Shown: one piece after another, positions 4,371-6,979 of the stretch
Layout: the number at the start of each line of letters is the position of its first letter
Numbering within the stretch: position 1 is the first letter of the stretch
Assembly (NCBI GenBank): GCA_964485515.1
Contig: CAZALT010000179.1
Location: 1-6,979 of the forward strand
Length of the DNA: 6,979 nt
DNA from: CAZALT01 sp964485515
GTDB lineage: Bacteria > Actinomycetota > Acidimicrobiia > Acidimicrobiales > Acidimicrobilacustridaceae
Direction of reading: 5' to 3'
Notes under the pieces: model-generated
The model's database searches: none
What the model was told of the DNA's origin: nothing
The model's input: only the letters and a program-made list of their open reading frames with translations
Made by a program: the position numbers and the translations under genes

Positions 4371-5228
4371 CTAGACAGTCGCCTCCCAGATGCCGCGAGC
4401 GTCATCGAGGGGGTTGGGCTTGAAGATGAGGTAGTAGGTACCCGGCTCGGCCGCGTCGAAGGCGATCTTGCCGGAGACCGATCCGCCCGGGATCAGATCG
4501 CCGGAGCGCAGCGCCCCGTCCCCGAGATAGATCGTCGGATCGACCACTTGTCCTCCGGGTGTCTGAAGCTGCCAGTCGAAGAGGTTGAAGGGCTTGGCGC
4601 GAGGGTCGCGGTTCTCGATCTTGACCTCGATCACGAGCTGCGGGTCGATGAACTGGTTCGACGAGTCCACGATGGAGGCCGACGTGACGTACGTGGTGAG
4701 CCCGTTCATCCGGACGCAGTCCCCGATCGCGGCCTCATGGTCTGATCCCTGCGCGTTCGGCCGTCCGGGGAAGAGGGCGGTCGTCTGGGTGTCGAGATCC
4801 TCGTCGGCCGGGGTCGCGTTGCACGCCACCGCCTCGACAGGAGCCGCTTCCGTCGTCGTGGTGGTGGTGGGCTCGCCATCGTCGGATGCCTCTGCTTCGG
4901 TCGTCGTGGTCGACGACTGCGACGTGACCTTCAGGGCGTCGTCGGTCGACGAGCCACCACCGGCCGCAACCGCTATCGCACCGAGAAGCCCGAGCACGAT
5001 GATCACGCCAGTGACGATCCACTTCGTCTTGGCGGTCCACTGCTTGTTGACCCAGACGAGGACCAGTCCGAGCGGCCAGCAGCAGAGCAGCGAAAGGATC
5101 ACCACGGCGACGTTCTCGTACCACTTCGCACCACCAGTCGGTGGAGGTGAAGTCGGCGCCCCCGGGGGCGCATACCACTTGCCATCCGATGCCTGCCACC
5201 AACCAGGACCTTGTGACGAATCGCTCAC
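4371..5228 (-). CDS. DUF2510-like, two-TM, DUF4352-like membrane-anchored protein
   Basis: This 285-residue envelope protein has unknown function. Residues 8-22 carry GPGWWQASDGKWYAPP, the short DUF2510-like module common at the N-terminus of actinobacterial membrane proteins. Two hydrophobic segments follow at about 39-60 and 70-90. A Ser/Thr/Glu-rich linker with runs of threonine (about 102-127) leads to an outer domain, about 135-285. Its part DPQLVIEVKIENRDPRAKPF, then WQLQTPGGQVVDP and GTYYLIFKP, looks like an immunoglobulin-like DUF4352 domain. Cys136 and Cys171 could form a disulphide. GTG 5228 is chosen because GGGGAG (plus-strand 5235-5240) lies six bases upstream and the WW module follows; the open frame extends back to 5384 but reads as non-protein Arg-rich sequence. 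It is divergent from the XRE regulator, which may control it. Domain calls are from recalled motifs; function is not inferable. Confidence 0.84.
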   Translation of the reverse strand: MSDSSQGPGWWQASDGKWYAPPGAPTSPPPTGGAKWYENVAVVILSLLCCWPLGLVLVWVNKQWTAKTKWIVTGVIIVLGLLGAIAVAAGGGSSTDDALKVTSQSSTTTTEAEASDDGEPTTTTTTEAAPVEAVACNATPADEDLDTQTTALFPGRPNAQGSDHEAAIGDCVRMNGLTTYVTSASIVDSSNQFIDPQLVIEVKIENRDPRAKPFNLFDWQLQTPGGQVVDPTIYLGDGALRSGDLIPGGSVSGKIAFDAAEPGTYYLIFKPNPLDDARGIWEATV

Positions 5229-5332
5229 ACCCAACTCCCCGCGAACTATCGGATGCTGGGCCAGCCCCACCATCGCCTGACGTAGACGTATCTCCCGAAC
5301 CCCGTGGGGCCGGGGCCAGAGCCTAGACCACC

Positions 5333-5360
5333 TGTTCCGATCTTGGGAACACAGCTGTTC
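5333..5360. promoter_or_regulatory. Operator-like array of alternating TGTTC/GAACA half-sites
   Basis: TGTTCC (5333-5338) and GGAACA (5346-5351) form a perfect palindrome around seven bases. GGAACA is shared with a second palindrome, GAACA-CAGC-TGTTC (5347-5360). Three half-sites thus alternate in orientation within 28 bp. The array lies 17 bases before the XRE start and about 105 bases from the divergent DUF4352-like gene, so it could serve both. Two overlapping palindromes sharing one half-site suggest either cooperative dimers or a switch between two alternative occupancies. Confidence 0.5.
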
Positions 5361-5377
5361 GACGGAAGCGTGTCGGC

Positions 5378-5629
5378 GTGGCAAAGACCATCCATTCGGT
5401 GCGAGGTCGCCTCCTTGCCCAGATGGTCCGCGATGCTCGCCTGAAGAAAGGCGCGACGATGCGCGACCTTGCAGACCGACTTGGCTGGCAGCACACCGTC
5501 ATCGCCAAGATCGAGGCCGGCGAGCGACGAGTCGACCTCGTCGAGTTGGAGGCGATCTGCGACGCGCTCGGGGTCAGCCTCGTGCAGTTCGTGCGACGGT
5601 TCAGCCAATCGTCGGGTCACGACGGATGA
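5378..5629 (+). CDS. Small XRE-family helix-turn-helix transcriptional regulator
   Basis: This 83-residue protein is almost entirely a Cro/CI-type HTH domain. The helix-turn-helix is at about 27-51 (TMRDLADRLGWQHTVIAKIE, then AGERR), followed by VDLVELEAICDALGV and a short basic end, RRF. The opening MAKTIHSVRGRLLAQMVRDA and the closing GERRVDLVELE pattern are typical of a widespread short XRE group that binds DNA as a dimer. No effector or toxin-interaction domain is present. GTG 5378 keeps the characteristic KTIHS opening; GTG 5399 is a weaker alternative. The ribosome binding site is poor (GGAAG about ten bases upstream). A strong inverted-repeat array directly upstream suggests autoregulation. 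No partner toxin gene lies next to it; the downstream gene is convergent. Confidence 0.88.
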   Translation: MAKTIHSVRGRLLAQMVRDARLKKGATMRDLADRLGWQHTVIAKIEAGERRVDLVELEAICDALGVSLVQFVRRFSQSSGHDG

Positions 5630-5667
5630 ACGGTGGTGGCGGGGCCGGGGCGCTGCCTCGACGGAGG

Positions 5668-5690
5668 TGGCGAGACTCGCGCGCTCGCCA
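5668..5690 (+). terminator. 7-bp hairpin after the XRE gene
   Basis: TGGCGAG (5668-5674) pairs with CTCGCCA (5684-5690) across nine bases, 39 bases after the XRE stop in the convergent gap. There is no T-tract. It is a plausible plus-strand terminator, but short. Confidence 0.4.
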
Positions 5691-5728
5691 TCGCAACGCG
5701 ACCGCAGCGTAGAGAGACGAGATGCCGT

Positions 5729-5756
5729 CGACTGCCGTCCTCGCGACGGTCAGTCG
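5729..5756 (-). terminator. Hairpin spanning the stop codon of the PIG-L deacetylase gene
   Basis: CGACTGCCGTC (5729-5739) pairs with GACGG (5745-5749) and CAGTCG (5751-5756), with one bulged base at 5750 and a five-base loop. The structure contains the TGA stop of the minus-strand gene (5750-5752). On the minus strand it is followed by a pyrimidine-rich stretch rather than a true T-tract. Confidence 0.5.
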
Positions 5757-6553
5757 GCGAACAGGTCGGTGCGCAGCGGCTCGCCTTCGCGCCGGGGCCG
5801 GGCCGTCTCGATGTACCACTCGGTGCCGAAGCTGACCGCGAACATCTCGAGGGGCATGGCGAGGAAGAAGTTGTCCGGCGAGATCTGGCTGCGATGCGCC
5901 TCCATCGACCGGCGCTTCGTCGTGATGTGGTCTGTCACGTCGATGGCGTGGGTGATCACGGCCTCGGGTGAGCCGAAGTCTTCGGGGAGCTCCTCGGACA
6001 TGCCCGCGGTGTCGGTGTCGGGCAGGTCCATCTCGGCCCGGGCGGCCATGAGCCGTTGGATGTGGTCGCGGTTCATGGTGCCTTCGAACACCCGCCGCGT
6101 GCCGGCCAGCTCGGCGGCCCGGTGACCCACCCGGTGGACCTGGATGTGGTCCGGGTGCCCATAGCCCCCGTGGTCGTCGTAGACCGTGAGGATGTGAGCG
6201 TCCTCGTCGCGCAGGATGGCTGCGAGCCGGGCGGCGGCCTCGTCGACGTCGGCCTGCCAGAAGCACGCCGGGTTGTCGTTCTCGGGCACGCCCATCATCC
6301 CGGAGTCCTCGTAGCCGAGGAACTCCACGCGCGAGACCCCGAGGATGTCGGCGGAGCGCTGGGTCTCGATGACCCGCCGCTGCCACAGCTGCTCGCCCTC
6401 GTCGAGGACGCCGTCCTGCGGCTCGCCCTGCTCGCCCCGGGTGCCGAACACGAGCACGACCCGGTGGCCTGCGTCGACCGCCTTGGCGATGGTGCCCGCC
6501 GCACCGATGCTCTCGTCGTCGGGGTGGGCCTGGAACGAGACGAGTGTGGCCAT
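5750..6553 (-). CDS. PIG-L/LmbE-family zinc N-deacetylase, MshB/Mca-like
   Basis: This 267-residue zinc amidohydrolase has the LmbE Rossmann-like fold. AHPDDE (residues 9-14) supplies zinc ligands His10 and Asp13 and the general-base Asp12. GYGHPDH (130-136) gives the third ligand, His136. The LGYEDSGMMG block and the C-terminal SQISPDNFF/EWYIET segment resemble actinobacterial MshB (GlcNAc-inositol deacetylase of mycothiol synthesis) and Mca (mycothiol S-conjugate amidase). The sequence alone does not decide between them, and the neighbours offer no mycothiol gene. Another GlcNAc-type substrate is possible. ATG 6553 starts directly with the first beta strand, so no upstream residues are expected. 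No Shine-Dalgarno is visible, but TAGAGT lies eight bases upstream, so translation may be leaderless. It lies 103 bp after a same-strand CoA-transferase gene. Confidence 0.9.
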   Translation of the reverse strand: MATLVSFQAHPDDESIGAAGTIAKAVDAGHRVVLVFGTRGEQGEPQDGVLDEGEQLWQRRVIETQRSADILGVSRVEFLGYEDSGMMGVPENDNPACFWQADVDEAAARLAAILRDEDAHILTVYDDHGGYGHPDHIQVHRVGHRAAELAGTRRVFEGTMNRDHIQRLMAARAEMDLPDTDTAGMSEELPEDFGSPEAVITHAIDVTDHITTKRRSMEAHRSQISPDNFFLAMPLEMFAVSFGTEWYIETARPRREGEPLRTDLFAD

Positions 6554-6561
6554 GACCCGAC

Positions 6562-6582
6562 ACTCTAGGAGCGCTCGGCTCC
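6562..6582 (-). promoter_or_regulatory. -10-like TAGAGT and adjoining palindrome before the PIG-L gene
   Basis: On the minus strand TAGAGT (6562-6567) fits TANNNT and ends eight bases before ATG 6553, which would start transcription at or next to the start codon. GAGCGCTC (6569-6576) is a perfect palindrome immediately upstream, within a GGAGC/GCTCC hairpin (6568-6572 with 6578-6582). The hairpin could instead end transcription from the upstream CoA-transferase gene. No -35 is recognisable. Confidence 0.35.
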
Positions 6583-6656
6583 CGCTTCTGGCGTACCTCG
6601 GCGTCGTCCTCCGACGGCCACGTACGCAGGTTCGGGTGTCTTCGCCGTGGCGGGGC

Positions 6657-6977
6657 TCAGGCGATGGCGCCGCTCGACCGCAGGGCGGCGACCCGGTCGG
6701 CGTCGATCCCCCAGTCGGCCAGCACCTCGTCGGTGTCCTGGCCGGGCGCCGATGGCGAACGGTGGATCGACCCGGGCGTGCGCGAGAACCGGGGGGCAGG
6801 AGACGCCTGCACCACCCCATCTCGCTCGACGAAGGTCCCGCGCTGAGCCATGTGCGGATGGAACGGCGCCTCGGCCATGGTGAGCACCGGGGCGAAGCAG
6901 GCGTCGCGACCTTCGAGCAGCTCACACCACTCGTCGCGGGTCTTCGTCTTGAAGATCGCCTCGAACTGCTCCTTGCC
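6657..6977 (-). CDS. Family III CoA-transferase / alpha-methylacyl-CoA racemase-like (CaiB/BaiF), C-terminal fragment
   Basis: This is the C-terminal 106 residues of a gene entering from the right edge. It reads KEQFEAIFKTKTRDEWCELL, then EGRDACFAPVLTMAEAPFHP, MAQRGTFVERDGVVQ and ASPAPRFSRTP. These are the hallmark C-terminal blocks of CaiB/BaiF enzymes, which move CoA between acyl groups or, in the racemase branch, epimerise 2-methylacyl-CoA in branched-chain lipid or bile-acid-type oxidation. The DACFAPV and RGTFVERDG blocks look closer to alpha-methylacyl-CoA racemase. The catalytic Asp/His region is outside the window, so the branch cannot be fixed. The end, DTDEVLADWGIDADRVAALR, is the usual terminal helix. 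The ATG at 6887 is an internal methionine, because conserved sequence continues above it. Confidence 0.9.
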   Translation of the reverse strand, partial: GKEQFEAIFKTKTRDEWCELLEGRDACFAPVLTMAEAPFHPHMAQRGTFVERDGVVQASPAPRFSRTPGSIHRSPSAPGQDTDEVLADWGIDADRVAALRSSGAIA

Positions 6978-6979
6978 CT

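Noticed and set aside
4854..4872. GTG/GTC trinucleotide run as a microsatellite
   Set aside because: It encodes the threonine-rich linker of the DUF4352-like protein and is explained by coding use of ACC/ACG codons.
5346..5362. LexA/SOS box before the XRE gene
   Set aside because: GAAC and GTTC are six bases apart here; the actinobacterial SOS box has four, and the flanks match only on one side.
5378..6553. Toxin-antitoxin pair of the XRE protein with its neighbour
   Set aside because: The downstream gene is convergent and is a zinc deacetylase with full catalytic motifs, not a toxin; no small toxin ORF is seen beside the regulator.

Overview
The window is high-GC DNA with strongly G/C-ending codons, GTG starts and sparse Shine-Dalgarno sequences. 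This fits an actinobacterium. The GTP-type PEP carboxykinase, the RipA-like NlpC/P60 hydrolase, the MhuD-like heme monooxygenase, the MshB/Mca-like deacetylase and above all the GWWQASDGKWY (DUF2510-like) module with a Thr-rich linker point to Acidimicrobiia or a relative. That placement is inference from protein style, not from a marker gene.

Layout, left to right. Positions 2-292 (+) hold the last 96 codons of PEP carboxykinase. A hairpin-rich spacer follows, then a small stand-alone Lrp/AsnC ligand-binding (RAM) protein (444-680, +). Its 3' end appears to have been copied into a short tandem repeat (662-759). A 16-bp bidirectional hairpin (775-808) separates it from a convergent secreted NlpC/P60 peptidoglycan hydrolase (832-2031, -). 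Upstream of that gene lie a promoter-like pair and a CGATCG-containing repeat. Next on the minus strand is a two-gene unit: an IsdG/MhuD-type heme-degrading monooxygenase (2635-2964) followed after 16 bp by a four-helix membrane protein (2256-2618). Divergent from it is a type I methionine aminopeptidase with an N-terminal SEC-C zinc motif (3221-4192, +). It is preceded by a possible leaderless 11-codon upstream ORF whose stop touches the ribosome binding site.

A 178-bp convergent gap with a 12-bp inverted repeat leads to a DUF2510/two-TM/DUF4352-like membrane-anchored protein (4371-5228, -). It is divergent from a small XRE-family regulator (5378-5629, +), and the shared spacer carries alternating TGTTC/GAACA half-sites. 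Convergent to the regulator is a PIG-L/LmbE zinc deacetylase of MshB/Mca type (5750-6553, -). The window ends in the C-terminus of a family III (CaiB/BaiF) CoA-transferase (6657-6977, -, running off the edge).

Most of this is ordinary chromosomal housekeeping and cell-envelope content. I see no mobile element, CRISPR array, tRNA or rRNA, and no clear multi-gene defence or biosynthetic system. The parts most worth a second look are the heme-monooxygenase/membrane-protein pair, the putative leaderless uORF before map, the operator-like array before the XRE gene, and the stop-codon-bearing tandem repeat after the RAM gene.
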